Positions 63,075 through 64,000 of a stretch of DNA of 64,000 nt are shown here, piece after piece (the first letter of the stretch is position 1; each line of letters opens with the position of its first letter). Position numbers and translations under genes: made by a program. The stretch is from contig CM042011.1 in the NCBI GenBank assembly GCA_023525715.1, positions 58,260,854 through 58,324,853 on the forward strand. The letters are read 5' to 3'. The notes under the pieces are model-generated. The model did no database searches and had not been told where the DNA came from. It saw only the letters and a program-made list of their open reading frames with translations. The DNA comes from Cichorium intybus (lineage: Eukaryota > Streptophyta > Magnoliopsida > Asterales > Asteraceae).

Positions 63075-63565
63075 AATGACAACAATGTGCTTGATCAGTC
63101 GTCAATATTCAACGATATTTTTCGAGGGAAAGCTTATGACGCACAACTTGTGGTGAACGAAGTATCATACAAACGGTGGTATTATCTTACGGATCTAAGT
63201 ATTCTACGTTTATCAAATCATGGTCGCAGTGGATGAAGAAAACAAAAAATTGAAGTTTAAGACATCCCAAGATCGAGCTAGGAAGGATATCGAACGAACA
63301 TTTGGTATCCTCAAAAGACGTTGGCAAATAATTAAAAATCCAGCATGTTCGTGGGACACTAGAGAAATACAAACATAATATTACATAATATGATTTTAGA
63401 GGATGAAGAAAAAGTGATATGTTGCTAGGATGAAAACGAAAATTTTACACCATTTGAACCACTAGATATTGAAACGCCACAATATCTAGCAAATAAATTA
63501 GAAATACGTAACTATCATATGCATCATAACCTTCAAGCTGATTCATATGTTTCGAAAGAGTGGTG
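63075..63565 (+). pseudogene. PIF/Harbinger transposase, 3' part
   Basis: Continues the gene broken at 39920. An NVLDQS...FNDIFEGKA block is followed by YDAQLVVNEVSYKRWYYLTD, the region before the last catalytic residue of plant PIF/Harbinger DDE transposases. The next block, expected as a DVERAFG-like segment, is visible in another frame as DIERTFGILKRRWQII near 63290-63340. Frameshifts and stops are frequent. Ends near 63565. Confidence 0.8.
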
Positions 63566-64000
63566 ATCCTAGTGAACTAATGAAGTTTTAATTGTCATTT
63601 GTAGCTTTAATTGCAATTTCTTTTATTGTCTTTATAGTTTTTTTTAAATTAATGAAGTTTTAATTTAATATTCGATTTTTTAAGTTTAATTGTATATATT
63701 TGTTATCAAATTAATTTTATAAAAAGTGAAAGACTGTGATGTGTACCTGTTTCCAAGATGTACTCATGTACGACTCATGGAGGTTAAAATATGATTGTGA
63801 CTTAAAGTGAAAGATGGATAACGACCAATTTCTTTAATATAACAAATGAATACAAATCTTTATTCCATTTATGCAATAAAATTATCCTAACAATATCTCA
63901 AAAACGATTAAACAACACATGTTAAGTTTGGTTAACATTAATATACAAACTAAAAAAACAAATTAAACTAAACCCACTAAACTCATTATGGATCAAACCA
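63566..64000. other. AT-rich DNA at window end
   Basis: Probably the 3' flank of the PIF/Harbinger remnant. No terminal inverted repeat or gene recognised. Confidence 0.4.

Overview
The window is nuclear DNA of a flowering plant: AT-rich, dense in nested LTR retrotransposons, with CACTA, hAT, PIF/Harbinger and Helitron DNA transposons, plant-type introns and long (TA)n tracts. A large-genome eudicot is the best fit. Asteraceae is possible, but the sequence alone does not settle it. The only clear host gene is a Fe(II)/2-oxoglutarate dioxygenase of the Arabidopsis At3g21360 ('clavaminate synthase-like') type, present as two tandem copies.

Layout. 1-2217: AT-rich DNA and a Helitron 3' end behind a captured DEAH-box splicing-helicase fragment. 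2218-6350: (TA)n, T-rich DNA, a broken copia RNase H (minus strand), a copia 3' LTR, a short-motif repeat array and a hAT-like end. 6351-18525: a CACTA transposon with matching termini, an ATA target duplication and an apparently intact PttA/Transposase_24-type gene (minus strand, six exons). It is split by a complete Tekay-like Ty3/gypsy element (8876-17471). 19268-21169: dioxygenase copy A, whose fourth codon is interrupted by a 531-bp TRIM. 21690-23500: copia pol remnant (minus strand). 24181-27640: decayed dioxygenase copy B carrying a hAT element and a solo LTR in intron 1. 28320-38100: copia pol remnant split by a gypsy solo LTR (28437-36813), itself split by a non-autonomous copia element (30004-36733) that contains two more solo LTRs. 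38190-38790: ~85-bp tandem array. 39273-63560: PIF/Harbinger transposase pseudogene split by a minus-strand gypsy derivative (39921-63074). One LTR of that derivative holds a coding-less gypsy derivative (40374-48403), which itself holds a solo LTR. The other LTR holds a gag-only copia element (55261-62622).

Most insertions could be bounded by eye from TG...CA ends and 5-bp (LTR), 8-bp (hAT) or 3-bp (CACTA) target duplications, so the order of insertion can be read. No element has an intact reverse transcriptase-integrase. The best-preserved gypsy pol has two stop codons and a frameshift, although its LTRs are nearly identical.

Most notable observations: a 66-bp inverted duplication of U5 directly across a primer-binding site, which looks like a reverse-transcription snap-back product; a recurring splice-donor / core-motif / splice-acceptor arrangement in five diverged gypsy LTR families; a TRIM inserted at codon 4 of the dioxygenase; and a recurrent palindromic motif in the gag-only copia element.
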